Assembly: GCF_026626665.1 (NCBI RefSeq)
Contig: NZ_JAPNKE010000002.1
Span: forward strand, 2,481,204 to 2,545,203
Source: Nannocystis pusilla
Lineage (GTDB): Bacteria; Myxococcota_A; Polyangia; Nannocystales; Nannocystaceae
Reading direction: 5' to 3'
Length of the DNA: 64,000 nucleotides
The notes beneath the pieces were generated by a model that did not search any database, had not been told where the DNA came from, and worked only from the letters and a program-made list of their open reading frames with translations. Numbering within the stretch: position 1 is the first letter of the stretch; the number at the start of each line of letters is the position of its first letter. The translations under genes and the position numbers were made by a program. Positions 1-11,604 of this stretch are shown piece after piece.

Positions 1-708
1 GAAACGGATGTTGCCGAGCACGCGCCGGTGACACTCGCGGACGGTGCGGAGCTCGAACTCGTCGTCGGCCGGCTCGTCGTTCTTCCGGCGCATCAACTGG
101 CGCGCGACGATGCCGCGACCCCACTGGAACGGCTGGTCGCCGGCGACGTCGTCCTGGTAGGTCAGCTTGGCGTAGAGCGGCTGGTCGGCGCCGATGTCGG
201 CGGCGTCGTAGCGCGGCCAGGACTTGAACAGCACCGGAGACTCATCGACCGATCCGTCGGGGGTCGGCGGCGGGAAGCTGAGGTCGGTGACGACGAACGG
301 CGAGCGGGCGAACCGCGACGGCTGCTGCAGCTCGATGCTGGCGGCGACCGGGACCTCGGGGCCGGTGCCCTCCTCGAGGTCGTCGAGCTGCTTCTCCAGC
401 ACCTCGATCTGCAGGCGGTCGCGGACCTGCGCGCGGTCGACGTAATATCGGTTGGGCAGGCGATCGAGGATCCGCTGGAGCGCCGCGTCGTTGCCGCGCA
501 GCTCGATCCGGAACGGCGGGACCGCCGTCTGCACGTCGATGGCGATGCCCTCGGGCGGCGGCAGGTCGTTCTCGAGGCAGATGTTGTTGTCGCAGACCTG
601 TCCCATGAGACAGTCTGTGTCGTCCATGCACGAACGGCCCTGCTCGTCGGGCGCCGCGGTCGAACAAGCCGCGCCGAGGAGAGCGACGGCCAGCGCGGCC
701 CGAGTCAC
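1..708 (-). CDS. Secreted lipoprotein, 3' end beyond window
   Basis: The GTG start at 708-706 overlaps the TGA of the upstream gene (GTGA) and is preceded by a good GAAGGAG ribosome site, so the two genes are translationally coupled. The product opens with a short hydrophobic signal ending in the lipobox LGAAC. A Cys-rich stretch follows ([18 protein letters not shown]), similar to the small Cys motifs found after signal peptides in many myxobacterial lipoproteins, and then a charged domain with no family I recognise. 236 codons are present without a stop, so the C-terminus lies outside the window. It is the last visible member of the kinase/FHA-sigma54 operon. Its function is unknown and a surface or periplasmic location is inferred. 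Confidence 0.75.
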   Translation of the reverse strand, partial: MTRAALAVALLGAACSTAAPDEQGRSCMDDTDCLMGQVCDNNICLENDLPPPEGIAIDVQTAVPPFRIELRGNDAALQRILDRLPNRYYVDRAQVRDRLQIEVLEKQLDDLEEGTGPEVPVAASIELQQPSRFARSPFVVTDLSFPPPTPDGSVDESPVLFKSWPRYDAADIGADQPLYAKLTYQDDVAGDQPFQWGRGIVARQLMRRKNDEPADDEFELRTVRECHRRVLGNIRF

Positions 709-1558
709 AGCGTCTCCTTCTCCGGGACGCAGCTGGTGAGGCAGGGCGGCTTCTCGTCGTCGAGATTGGCCTCGTCGCACACGAACACGTAGTGAGTGCT
801 GTCGTACGTGGCCCCGTTGTCGATGTCCGGGACGCCGTACTGCCGCGCGCCCTCGCTGGGCATGAACCACGCGCGGTCGGTGACCATCACCGTCAACGTG
901 TGAAAGCCCCGCGACAGCCGCTCCCTGCCGCCGTTGCACAGGTCGATGCCGCCCTGGTCGATGCCGCCCTGGTCGTCGCCGAGCAGGAGCTGACGGAGGT
1001 GCGGATCGCGGCGACCGGCCGGCTTGTACGTGTCGCCGGTGAGGTCGAGCGGGCGCTCCGGGTCGTAGTAGCGCAGGTAGTCGACGTAGTTGTACGGCCG
1101 GATGGTGTCCCGCGGCACGTCGAGCAGGAGCGCGGCGTAGATGTTGTCCTTCGGCGCGCGCTCGCGCGGCTTCTCGTCCTGATCCTCCACGAACAGCGTG
1201 AGGTCGAACGACTTGCTGTCCTTCTGCTCGTCAGGGCAGGTGCAGTAGGCGTAGGGCGCGTACGAGAGGATGTCGTCGTCCACGTCCTCGGTGTACGTCG
1301 GGTCGAGGAAGTGCGGCACGGCCTTCTGCGGGTCGGAGTCGTTCGGCTGCGGGCACGCGACCGGGATCATGTCCTTGGTGTTCGGGTCGCACGAGATCTC
1401 GGCGTCGATCGACAGCAGCACGGGCTCGATGATGCGGACCGCGTTGCGGTTCGTGATCGCCGTCTCCTCGAACTCGATGTCGATGTCGGGCAGCACGCAC
1501 GAGAGCGCGCCTGTCGCAAGGGACAGGGCGACAAGGACAGGTTCGGGGACGGGGCGGT

Positions 1559-1562
<4 letters not shown>
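705..1562 (-). CDS. Probable secreted lipoprotein of unknown function
   Basis: 285 residues. The ATG at 1562 overlaps the TGA of the FHA-sigma54 gene (ATGA), which fixes the start and indicates coupling. The N-terminus is a signal sequence ([14 protein letters not shown]) with a weak lipobox (ALSC). The mature part is acidic and has several Cys, plus a short internal duplication (DQGGI twice, from a 15-bp direct repeat near 945-975). The C-terminal half reads like a beta-rich extracellular domain that speaks of '[12 protein letters not shown]', but I recognise no named family. It sits between the activator and another lipoprotein, so the pair could be an envelope sensor or output of the same pathway. 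That is inference from position only. Confidence 0.75.
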
Positions 1563-3406
<1,844 letters not shown>

Positions 3407-3413
3407 GCGGTTC

Positions 3414-4476
3414 TCAGAAGCGGATCTTGACGCCGAGACCCCCGCCGCCCGGGACGAACGTGGGAGCCGGCGCCACCTGCAGGATATCACTTCTGCGCAG
3501 CTCGCTCGACCGGGGGCCGGGCTTGCCCGCGGGCGCCTTGCCGGGCTTTTTGCCGCCGACTTCGTCGTCGTCGCCCTTGAGCTCGCTGCGCGGCACTCGG
3601 ACCCGCTTGGCGGTGGTGAACGGGCGGAACAGGATCTGCGCGAGGACGATGTCGAGGGCCATGGCGCCGAGGAAGATCGTGCCCATCGCCTGCTCGGCGT
3701 TGCGCAGCGCCAGGCCCGAGCTCTCCGGGAGGTCGCAGGTCAGCGAGCCGGGTTGGTAGCCGTTCGAGCGCTGGCACGAGGTCACGCGGGTGATGAAGAG
3801 GCCGAGCGCGGCCGCCCCGATCGCCAGCTCGCCGGCCAGAAACGCGGCGCCCAGGCCCTTGCGGCCGTTGTAGAAGTGGCCGACGCCGAACGGCACCAGC
3901 GCGACGGCGCGGTTGCGGGCGACCTTCTCGACGACCTCGACCTCCTGCCGCTCGTAGGCCTTGCGCAGCTGCTCGTGATCGCGGCCGAGCGCGCTGGCGG
4001 ACCTTGAGCTCGTCGAGGTCGGCGATGCAGGCGGCCCGCTCGCCCTTGCACATGTTGAAGCTGGACCGGTCGCGCTCCTCGCGGAGGCTGTTGTAGAGGT
4101 CGTAGAACGCCTTGCTGTGGGTGTCGGCCGGGGGCCGCCAGTCGGGCGAGGAGGCCAGCAGGCGCTTGATGTAGCCGGTGGCCCACTCCTGGCTGACGGG
4201 CGCGATGTCCGGGTCCTGCAGGGTCGCGTCGGAGAGGTAGCGCAGCGCGGCCTCCTCGAGCAGCGGGTCGCCGAGCTTGCGCCCGTCCACCAGCATCGGC
4301 TCGAGCAGCGCGCGCACGCGGGCCCAGTTGCCCTGCGTCCATGCCTGGATGGCGGCGTTGACCTTGTCGACCTCGGTCGTCGGCACGAGCGGCGGCGCGG
4401 GGGTGGTGGGCGGTCGCGCGTGGACCGGCGACGCGACGGCGACACCGAGAGCGAGCGAGCAAGCGAGGAGGCGCAT
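3414..4476 (-). CDS. TPR-like membrane-associated protein, one frameshift
   Basis: Reads from ATG 4476 with a signal peptide (LLACSLALGVAVASPVHA). Helical repeats of TPR character follow (about 35-150, for example NAAIQAWTQGNWARVRALLE). At about 3990-4010 the frame changes: the N-terminal part ends near ADLDELKVR and the continuation resumes as ALGRDHEQLRKAYERQ. The second half has two or three hydrophobic segments (GAAFLAGELAIGAAALGLFI and GTIFLGAMALDIVLAQILF) and a basic, Pro-rich tail. Removing one base joins both halves into about 353 codons, so I treat this as one gene with a likely sequencing indel. Its position between the PEGA protein and the FHA activator suggests a scaffold or sensor in the same pathway; its biochemical role is unknown. 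Confidence 0.7.
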
Positions 4477-4498
4477 GCGGGATCGGTGGGACGCGGCG

Positions 4499-5196
4499 CT
4501 AGAGCGGCGTGAGGGCGATGGGGAACGAATGCGGCCGGGGCCGATCCGCTGCTTGAGGGTCTTGCTGGCGTAACCCTGCGCGCGCACCTCGATGACGATC
4601 TCGGCCTCGAGCTGGACGCCGAGGTCGATGTCGGGGAAGCGCTCGACGTCGAGGAGGTGCGGGCGGGTGTCGGGGCAGGGGCCGCTGACGCACACGACGG
4701 TGGTCTGCTGCGGGTTGCCGGTGAAGTCGAGGATCGCCTTGAGCGGCTTGACCGGCAGCTCGATCGGCGTGCCGGGGCGACAGTCGCCGCGCTCGACGGT
4801 GACGTGGCCCCTGTACTTGGGCCCGGCGACGTGGACGAGCGCGCGCTCGCCGGGCAGGTCGAACTCGACGACCTCGTTGCGCAGCGGCTGCTTGAGCTTG
4901 CCGATCTGCAGCGAGTGCAGGCCGCCTTGCAGCAGCACCACCGGCATGCCGACGATCCGCACGGAGCACGGCGTGGTGGAGGACGCGGCCTTCGGCGTGG
5001 CCTTTGTCGGCTCCACGGGGCGCACGCCGGCGGTCTTGCGCGGGGTCGGGAGCTCGACGACCGCCTTGGGCTCCTCGCGCGGCGCGTCGCTCGGCTTGGC
5101 GCTCTTGTGCTCGGGCCGGACCGCCGTCGACGGGACGATGCTGCCGCCCGGACCCTCGTCGCCGGGGCGGAAGTTCTCTTCTGTCGGCGGGGTCAT
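4499..5196 (-). CDS. PEGA-like carbohydrate/envelope domain protein, frameshifted near its end
   Basis: ATG at 5196 overlaps the kinase stop (ATGA). About 232 residues: a disordered Pro/Glu/Lys-rich N-terminus (1-75), then a beta-sandwich region with PEGA-type pattern ending in GYASKTLKQRI. PEGA modules are about 70-residue beta folds often fused to or encoded beside bacterial Ser/Thr kinases. In the C run at about 4537-4540 one base appears to be missing. With it, the protein finishes as SFPIALTPL and stops at 4499, a normal PEGA-like terminal strand. Without it, the frame runs on into the next gene and would make a spurious fusion. I see no signal peptide. The PEGA assignment is moderate and the linkage to the kinase is strong. 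Confidence 0.65.
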
Positions 5197-6328
5197 GTAC
5201 AAAGGACAGCTCCGCCGCTGACCGCCGCCGTGGTCAGCAGCGCGGCGCCGCCGGCCATCAGCCGCTTGACGGTGCGCTCGCGGGTCCGCAGGCGCGAGAG
5301 CATCAGCTTGGCCTGCTTCTGGTCGCGCTCGAGCTCGAGGACGCGGCCGAGCAGGCGGATCGCCCGGGCGCTGTGGCCGGCCCGGGTCGCGCCCTCGGCC
5401 CGGGTCATCAGCGCGTTGCAGACGCGCTTGTCGAGCTGGTCGACGTACCGGTCCGGATCGGTGAAGTAGGTGGTGACCTCTTCCTGGGTGGCGGTGACGC
5501 CGACCTCCTCGAGGTAGCGCTCGAGGTCGCGGACGAGGTCGTCGGCGGTCTGGTAGCGCTGCTCCGGCTCGCGCGCGAGGGCGCGGTCGATGATCGCCTC
5601 GAGCTCGTCGTCGACCAGCGAACAGATGATACTGGGCCGCGTGTACTCGGCCTCGGCGATCCGCGCGAGCACCTCGTGCGGGTTGCGGCCGGAGAACGGC
5701 AGCTCGCCGGTGGCCACTGGTAGAGCATGACGCCGACGGCGAACAGGTCGGTGCGCGAGTCGATCGGCTTGCCGTTGATCAGCTCCGGCGCCATGTAGGC
5801 CGGGCTGCCGAGCAGCTGGCCCGTCATGGTCAGCTTCTGATGGTCGATGATCTGGGCGATCCCGAAGTCCATCAGCTTGAGGCAGCCGTCGCTGCGGATC
5901 ATGACGTTCTCGGGCTTGATGTCGCGGTGGACGATGCCCGACTTGTGCGCGTGGCCGAGAGCGGCGCACAGGCGGTGGATGATCAGCGCGGCGAGGGCGG
6001 GCCGCGGCCGCCAGCGCGTGTCGAGCCACTCGCGCAAGGTCATGCCGTGGATGAATTCGGTGACGAGGTAGCTCTCCGCCTCGCTCTCGCCCGAGTAGTC
6101 GTAGATCTCGAGGATGTTCTCGTGCCGCAGCTTGGCGACCGTGATCGCCTCGCGCCGCAGGCGGGCCCGCGACTCCTCGCGCCCGGCCATGTGCGGGTGG
6201 AGGACCTTGATCGCGACCTCGCGGCTCAGGACCGTGTCGATGCCGCGGTAAACCACGGCCATGCCCCCATGCCCGACCTCGCTCTGGATCTCGTACTTGT
6301 CGAGCTTGGTTCCGACCAGGGTGGGCAT
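5193..6328 (-). CDS. Hanks-type Ser/Thr protein kinase, one frameshift
   Basis: About 378 residues from ATG 6328. All kinase landmarks are visible: Gly loop GHGGMAVVYRG, ATP lysine in VAIKVL, catalytic loop HRDIKPEN, DFGIAQ, and SPAYMAPE of the P+1 loop. The C-terminal part after about residue 280 is helical and ends with a single hydrophobic segment (AGGAALLTTAAVSGGAVL), so the kinase is probably tail-anchored. At about 5715-5720 one base is missing: MLYQ is followed out of frame by LATGELPFSG, and adding one C restores the canonical sequence and an integral codon count. It heads the minus-strand operon, is divergent from the acyl-CoA synthetase, and its stop overlaps the PEGA gene start. 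Confidence 0.9.
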
Positions 6329-6577
6329 CGCGGGAAGAGGACTCCGTCCGTGTACTACAGATCGACCCCGGAGGGGCAAAGGCCGGTTCCGCGCTGCGGG
6401 CAGATCGGCTCCAGCGGGCGATTTCTCGGCCCCGGAGAGGCCGATGTCCGGGCGCCGAACGCGGCCGGACGGGGACGGACCGGCCCTTAGACACCGCGTC
6501 CGCGCACCTCTCCGGCGCGAAGGTGCGCCCGGGCTCCGCGCGCCGGGCCGATCCGTGGTAGGGGAAAGCAGCGTTCC

Positions 6578-8422
6578 ATGCCCCGCTCCGGTTTCGTGCC
6601 CCAGCCCGCCGAGGGGCTGACCTTTCCCAACGCCCTGGACATGTTCGCCGCGCGCGTGCGACGCACACCGGCGGCCACGGCGCTGCGCTACAAGCTGCGT
6701 GGGAGCTGGCACACGCTTCAGTGGCGTGATTGGCACCAGGCCAGCCGGGCCATCGCGGCCGCGCTGGTGCGCATCCACGGGGTCCAGCCCGGCGACCGGA
6801 TCGCCATCCTGGCGCGCACGCGCGTCGAGTGGGCGCTCGTCGATCTGGCCATCGCCATGACCGGCGCCGTCAGCGTGCCCATCTACCCCAGCGTGACGCC
6901 CGAGCAGGCGGCGTACATCCTGCGCGACTGCGGGGCGCAGCTGGCGTTCGCCGACAGCCCCGGCTGGCCCGAGCGGCTGCGCGGGCGCGACCACGCGCTG
7001 CGGCACACGTTCTGCTTCGACGAGGCCGGACCGCTGGCGGCCGACTGGAGCTCGTTCGAGGCGCTCCAGACCGCCGGTGAGGGCGCGCTGCCGGGGACCG
7101 AGGCGGCGCTCGAGGCGATCGCCGAGGAGCTGTCGCTGACCGACGACTTCACGTGGGTGTACACGTCGGGCACCACGGGCCGCCCGAAAGGCGCGGTGCT
7201 CACCCATCGGAACGTTGTTTACGAGGCTTGGGCCATCAAGAGTGTGATCGCGGCCGATCACGCCGACGAGCAGCTGATGGTCCTGCCGCTGGCCCACGTG
7301 TTCGGCCGCCACCTCCTGTGGGGCGCGGTGGAGCAGGGGGCGGTCTCCGCGTTCGCCGCCGACCCGGCCGAGCTGGAGCTGGATCTCGTCGCGGTCGCGC
7401 CGACGTTCATGGGCGCGGTGCCGCAGATCTACGAGCGCCTCTACGCGCAGATCCGCGCGGAAGTCGCCGCCGCCGGCAAGCTCGCCGAGGCCAGCTTCGC
7501 CTGGTGCCTGCAAGTGGGCCGCAAGGTCAGCATGTGCCGCCAGCGCGGCCAGGCGGTCCCGGGCGCGCTGGCGGTCAAGGCGAGCGTGGCCGACAAGCTG
7601 TTCTTCGCCCGCATCCGCCAGCGCCTCGGTGGTCGCCTGCGCTTCTTCGTGTCGGGCGGGGCGCCGCTGGCCCGCGAAGTGGCCGAGTTCTTCCACGCGC
7701 TCGGGGTCCTGATCCTCGAGGGCTACGGGCTGTCGGAGACGACCGGCGCGTGCACGGTCAATCGCCCCGACCGGTTCCGCTTCGGCACCGTCGGCCCGAC
7801 CATGCCGGGCTGCGAGCTGCGGATCGCCGACGACGGCGAGGTGCTGGTGCGCGGGCCGGGGGTGATGCGCGGCTACCACGACCTGCCCGAAGAGACCGCG
7901 GCGGCGATCGACGCCCAGGGCTGGCTGCACACCGGCGACATCGGCGAGCTGCACGACGGGTTCCTGACGATCACCGATCGCAAGAAGGACCTCATCATCA
8001 CCTCGACCGGCAAGACGATCGCGCCGCAGCCGCTCGAGCGGCGGCTCGAGCTGGCCGAGGGGATCGCCCACGCGCTGGTGGTCGGCGACGGGCGGCCGTA
8101 CCTGGCGGCGCTGATCGCCCTCGACGAGGAGGCGATGCTGGCCCGCTCGCGCCAGGAAGGGCTGGGGGCGCGCCGCCTGGCCGATCTCGTGCGGCACCCG
8201 CGGATCTTGCAGATCATCCAGGGCCACATCGACGCGCTGAACGCCGATCTCGCCAGCTACGAGGCGATCCGCCGCTTCTCGGTGGTGACCACGCCGCTGA
8301 CGATCACCGGCGGCGAGCTCACCCCGACCGGCAAGCTGCGCCGCCGCGAGGTCCAGGACCGCTACGCGGCCCAGATCGCCGCGCTCTACCCGGACTCCGG
8401 GCAACGGGCGGTGGCCGGGTGA
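6578..8422 (+). CDS. Long-chain fatty acyl-CoA synthetase (AMP-forming)
   Basis: 614 residues from ATG 6578. It belongs to the ANL adenylate-forming superfamily, activating fatty acids to acyl-AMP and then acyl-CoA for beta-oxidation or lipid synthesis. Visible motifs are the P-loop-like YTSGTTGRPKGAVLTH at about residue 192, the VLPLAHVFGR linker region, GYGLSETTG at about 385, and the hinge region GWLHTGDIGE / DRKKDLIITSTGK at about 450-480. Length and motif spacing fit the FadD15/AMP-dependent long-chain group rather than short acetyl-CoA synthetases. The gene is monocistronic as far as visible and divergent from the kinase operon across 249 bp. The frame is intact. The precise chain length cannot be read from sequence. 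Confidence 0.92.
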   Translation: MPRSGFVPQPAEGLTFPNALDMFAARVRRTPAATALRYKLRGSWHTLQWRDWHQASRAIAAALVRIHGVQPGDRIAILARTRVEWALVDLAIAMTGAVSVPIYPSVTPEQAAYILRDCGAQLAFADSPGWPERLRGRDHALRHTFCFDEAGPLAADWSSFEALQTAGEGALPGTEAALEAIAEELSLTDDFTWVYTSGTTGRPKGAVLTHRNVVYEAWAIKSVIAADHADEQLMVLPLAHVFGRHLLWGAVEQGAVSAFAADPAELELDLVAVAPTFMGAVPQIYERLYAQIRAEVAAAGKLAEASFAWCLQVGRKVSMCRQRGQAVPGALAVKASVADKLFFARIRQRLGGRLRFFVSGGAPLAREVAEFFHALGVLILEGYGLSETTGACTVNRPDRFRFGTVGPTMPGCELRIADDGEVLVRGPGVMRGYHDLPEETAAAIDAQGWLHTGDIGELHDGFLTITDRKKDLIITSTGKTIAPQPLERRLELAEGIAHALVVGDGRPYLAALIALDEEAMLARSRQEGLGARRLADLVRHPRILQIIQGHIDALNADLASYEAIRRFSVVTTPLTITGGELTPTGKLRRREVQDRYAAQIAALYPDSGQRAVAG

Positions 8423-8481
8423 GTCGGCGCGGTCGCCGCAAGCCCGGGGCACCGGCCATCGGTGAACGATTCGCTTTGTGC

Positions 8482-8510
8482 TTGACGTCCCCGGGCGGTT
8501 GCGCTACCTA
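8482..8510 (+). promoter_or_regulatory. Sigma70-type promoter for tRNA-Val
   Basis: A TTGACG -35 box (8482-8487) and a TACCTA -10 box (8505-8510) are separated by exactly 17 nt, about 40 nt upstream of the tRNA. The match to housekeeping consensus is good for such a GC-rich genome. Confidence 0.6.
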
Positions 8511-8549
8511 GGCAGCCCCTCGCCGGCACCGGCGAGCAGCACGAAAAAC

Positions 8550-8624
8550 AGGGCCGTAGCTCAGTTGGTTAGAGCGCTACCTTGACACGGTAGAGGTCGA
8601 CGGTCTCGAATCCGTCCGGTCCTA
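8550..8624 (+). tRNA. tRNA-Val (anticodon GAC)
   Basis: A cloverleaf folds fully: acceptor AGGGCCG/CGGTCCT with one G-U pair, D stem GCTC/GAGC, anticodon stem CTACC/GGTAG with loop TTGACAC giving anticodon GAC, a five-base variable loop and T stem GACGG/CCGTC. The discriminator is A and no CCA is encoded. The T loop reads TCTCGAAT, 8 nt instead of the usual 7 (TTCGAAT), that is one extra C near 8605. Given the indels elsewhere in this window, a sequencing insertion is as likely as a real variant. A strong promoter precedes it and a terminator follows. Confidence 0.9.
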
Positions 8625-8627
8625 TGG

Positions 8628-8661
8628 AACGCCGCTGAGGCTCGCCTCAGCGGCGTTTTTC
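8628..8661 (+). terminator. Rho-independent terminator after tRNA-Val
   Basis: A perfect 12-bp stem (AACGCCGCTGAG paired with CTCAGCGGCGTT) is followed immediately by a T run. It separates the tRNA from thrS. Confidence 0.9.
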
Positions 8662-8710
8662 TTGTTTCTCGCTCGCTCCTGCGGCTCGCCTTGTGTACGC
8701 TTCGCGCCCC

Positions 8711-10481
8711 ATGGCGGACGAACACGCGCAAGAGATCGAGCACATGATCGACCCTTCGGTGCCGAATCTGTCGCCGGTCGAGACTTTGCGGCACAGCGCG
8801 GCCCACGTGATGGCTTCGGCGATCAAGCGGCTGTGGCCCGAGGCCAAGCTGGCGTTCGGGCCGCACACCGAAGACGGCTTCTACTACGACATCGACATGC
8901 CGCACCGCCTCGTGCCCGAGGACTTCGCGGCGATCGAGGCCGAGATGCAGAAGGAGGTCGAGGCGCGCCACCCGTTCGTGCGCGAGGAGATCGCCCGCGA
9001 CGCCGCCATCGAGCTGTTCCGCGGCCTGAACGAGACCTACAAGGTCGAGGCGATCGGCTCGATCCCCGCCGGCGCCACCCTCACGCTCTACCGCAGCGGC
9101 GACTTCGTCGACCTGTGCCGCGGCCCCCACGTCAAGAGCACCGCCGACGTGCGCGCCTTCAAGGTGATGAGCATCGCCGGGGCCTACTGGCGCGGCGACG
9201 AGAAGCGGCCGCAGCTGCAGCGCGTGTACGGCACCGCGTTCGCCGACCGCAAGGAGCTCAAGGAGCACCTGCGCCTGCTCGAGGAGGCCAAGGCCCGCGA
9301 CCACCGCAAGCTCGGCAAGGAGCTCGGGCTGTTCTACTTCGACCCGATCGCGCCGGCGAGCCCGTTCTTCACCGGCCGCGGGGCCACGATCTACAACCTG
9401 CTGCAGGCCTACGTGCGCGGGCTGTACCGCCGGCACGGCTACCAAGAGGTGATCACGCCGCAGATCTTCGACATGGATCTGTTCCGCACCTCGGGCCACT
9501 ACGATCACTACAAAGAGAACATGTTCGCCTGCACGGTGGACGAGCGCGAGTTCGGGGTGAAGCCGATGAACTGCCCCGGCCACTGCGTGCTGTTCCGCCA
9601 GTCGCACCACAGCTACCGCGATCTCCCGCAGCGCCTGGCCGACTTCGGGCGCCTGCACCGCTACGAGCGCGCCGGCGTGGTCCACGGGCTCACCCGCGTG
9701 CGCAGCTTCTGCCAGGACGACGCCCACATCTTCTGCACCACCGACCAGGTCGGGCAGGAGATCGCCAACGTCACGGCGATGATCCTCGAGTGCTACAAGA
9801 CCTTCGGCTTCGACCGGCCGGAGATCGAGGTGAGCACCCGCCCGGCGTCGTTCCTCGGCGAGCTCGAGACGTGGAACCGCGCCGAGGCGGCGCTGATGGC
9901 CGCGCTCGACGGCGCCGGCCTGCCGTACACCATCAATCACGGCGACGGCGCCTTCTACGGGCCGAAGATCGACTTCAAGGTCCGCGACGCGCTGCGCCGC
10001 AGTGGCAGCTCGGCACCGTCCAGCTCGACTTCCAGCTGCCCGAGCGGTTCGGCCTCGAGTACGTCGCGCCCGACGACTCGCGCGGCCGGCCGGTGATGAT
10101 CCACCGCGCCATGCTCGGCAGCCTCGAGCGCTTCTTCGGCGTCTACCTCGAGCACGTGGCCGGTCGCTTCCCGACCTGGCTCGCGCCGGTGCAGGTGGCG
10201 ATCTTGCCGATCACCGCGGCGCACCACGCGTGGGCCGGCGAGGTCGAGGCGGCGCTGGTCGCCCGCGGCCTGCGGGTCCACACCGACCTGCGCAACGAGA
10301 AGCTCGGGCTCAAGATCCGCGAGGCCACGCTGCTGCGCGTGCCGACGATGCTGGTCCTCGGCGACAAGGAGGTCGAGGGCAGGGGGTCGCGCCGCGCACC
10401 CGCGACGGTCAGACGGGCGCCCTCGAGCCCCTGGCCGGCTTCGTCGAGCGCATGGCCGAAGAGGCCCGGATCCCGTCCTGA
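8711..10481 (+). CDS. thrS: Threonyl-tRNA synthetase, no TGS domain, two frameshifts
   Basis: Class II aminoacyl-tRNA synthetase charging tRNA-Thr. From ATG 8711 the product starts almost directly with the editing domain ([16 protein letters not shown] and the CRGPH metal-site region), so the N-terminal TGS domain of the E. coli enzyme is absent (about 590 versus 642 residues). The catalytic core has [21 protein letters not shown] and [10 protein letters not shown], and the anticodon-binding domain has [10 protein letters not shown]. Two single-base losses are apparent: near 9995-10002, where [16 protein letters not shown] is interrupted, and near 10376-10386, where GDKEVEG continues as [11 protein letters not shown]. 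Both occur in G/C runs of an essential gene, so sequencing error is far more likely than decay. It leads the thrS-infC-rpmI-rplT-pheST cluster. Confidence 0.93.
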
Positions 10482-10624
10482 AGTCGTGATGGCGCGGTCA
10501 CGAATGTGACGGCGCGGGCACAGTCACGGGCGAGGCGCGGCCGGCTGGGGCCCGCCGCGCGCATCGTCCCGGAAGCCGTCGTGGCCGGTTACGCGGGGCC
10601 TTGGCTGCTGCGCGTCGAAGGGGC

Positions 10625-10653
10625 TTGACGGCGCGTCCAGAATTGCACACAAA
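10625..10653 (+). promoter_or_regulatory. Possible promoter upstream of infC
   Basis: TTGACG at 10625-10630, a 17-nt spacer and CACAAA at 10648-10653 precede infC by about 70 nt. The -35 box is good and the -10 box is weak. This would allow infC-rpmI-rplT to be transcribed independently of thrS. Confidence 0.4.
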
Positions 10654-10724
10654 ATGGCGCCCCGGCTGGGGAGGTGCGCGAAGCTCGCCTCTACTCGCCG
10701 CTTTTCTCTTGAAGGAGTACCGCC

Positions 10725-11435
10725 ATCGGCCGCAGACAACAGAAGCCCAAGCCCCGCGTCGAGACCCATCGCGTAGGTCGCCGGATCCGCGTCAAGGAAG
10801 TCCGGGTGATCGACGCCAATGGCGAACAGCTTGGGATCATGCTCACCCAGGATGCCATGGCGCGCGCGGAGGAAGCGAACCTTCAGTTGGTTGAAGTCAA
10901 CCCGAAGGCCAGCCCTCCCGTGTGCAAGATCATGGACTACGGGAAGTTCAAGTACGAGACCGCCAAGCGCGACCGCGAGGCGAAGAAGAACCAGAAGACG
11001 ACGGAGCTCAAAGAGGTCAAGTTCCGCCCGAAGACCCATGACCACGACTTCGACTTCAAGACGCGGCACATCCGCCGCTTCTTGGACGAAGGCGACAAGG
11101 TCAAGCTCGTCGTCCAGTTCCGCGGTCGCGAGATCACCCACCCCGAGACAGGTCGTGCGATCCTCGAGAAGGTGATCCGCGAGCTCGTCGACGTCGCCAC
11201 GGTGCTCCAGCTGGCGCAGATGGAGGGCAACCGCATGAACATGGTGCTCGCCCCCAAGCCGCAGCGCCCGGGCGTGGTGAAGCCCAAGCCGCCCGAGGGG
11301 CCGATCGCTCGTCCTGCCGCTCCGCCGCCGCCGCCGCCGTCCACTGACGGCGAGGACGACGACGAGGGCTACGACGACGACTTCGACGACGACACGACGG
11401 GTCTCGACGACCCGGACGCTGACGCCGCCAACTAA
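10725..11435 (+). CDS. infC: Translation initiation factor IF-3 with ATC start codon
   Basis: IF-3 binds the 30S subunit and discriminates against wrong start codons. I place the start at ATC (10725). It is preceded by GAAGGAG at a 7-nt spacing, and the frame from there encodes the basic N-terminal segment (about 27 residues ending RIRVKEVRVIDANGEQLG) needed for a complete N domain. The first ATG in a usable position is within the conserved domain (10806 is GTG, after RIRVKEVR). Domains: IF3_N about 20-90, linker, IF3_C about 95-170, then an unusually long Pro-rich and Asp-rich acidic tail (about 180-236). Non-canonical starts (ATT, ATC) are a known autoregulatory feature of infC, and ATC is known for the Myxococcus xanthus homologue (dsg). 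Confidence 0.93.
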   Translation: MGRRQQKPKPRVETHRVGRRIRVKEVRVIDANGEQLGIMLTQDAMARAEEANLQLVEVNPKASPPVCKIMDYGKFKYETAKRDREAKKNQKTTELKEVKFRPKTHDHDFDFKTRHIRRFLDEGDKVKLVVQFRGREITHPETGRAILEKVIRELVDVATVLQLAQMEGNRMNMVLAPKPQRPGVVKPKPPEGPIARPAAPPPPPPSTDGEDDDEGYDDDFDDDTTGLDDPDADAAN

Positions 11436-11604
11436 TCCGGAGCACGGCGGGGCCGTCCGCCTGCTCGAATCCGTGAGTCAACACAAAACCAGCGGCCAGC
11501 CCCGGACCTCGCGTCCGTGGGCGAGCTGGGGTATCTCCAGCCCCCCGTCACGCTTCAAGGCGCCTCGCGCCTGAACTGGCCCTCGCTCTCTAGAAGACGC
11601 CATC

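Noticed and set aside
3487..5202. A natural fusion of the PEGA-like and TPR proteins
   Set aside because: The continuous frame exists only because one base is missing at about 4538; the alternative frame gives a proper PEGA-like end and stop, and the second gene has its own signal peptide.
5408..8452. A single 1014-residue protein joining the kinase to upstream sequence
   Set aside because: The first 700 codons are antisense to the acyl-CoA synthetase. The kinase begins at ATG 6328 with the conserved YEIQSEVGHGG start.
8711..10481. thrS as a true pseudogene
   Set aside because: The gene is essential and all motifs are present; both shifts are single-base losses in G/C runs, like those in other genes here.
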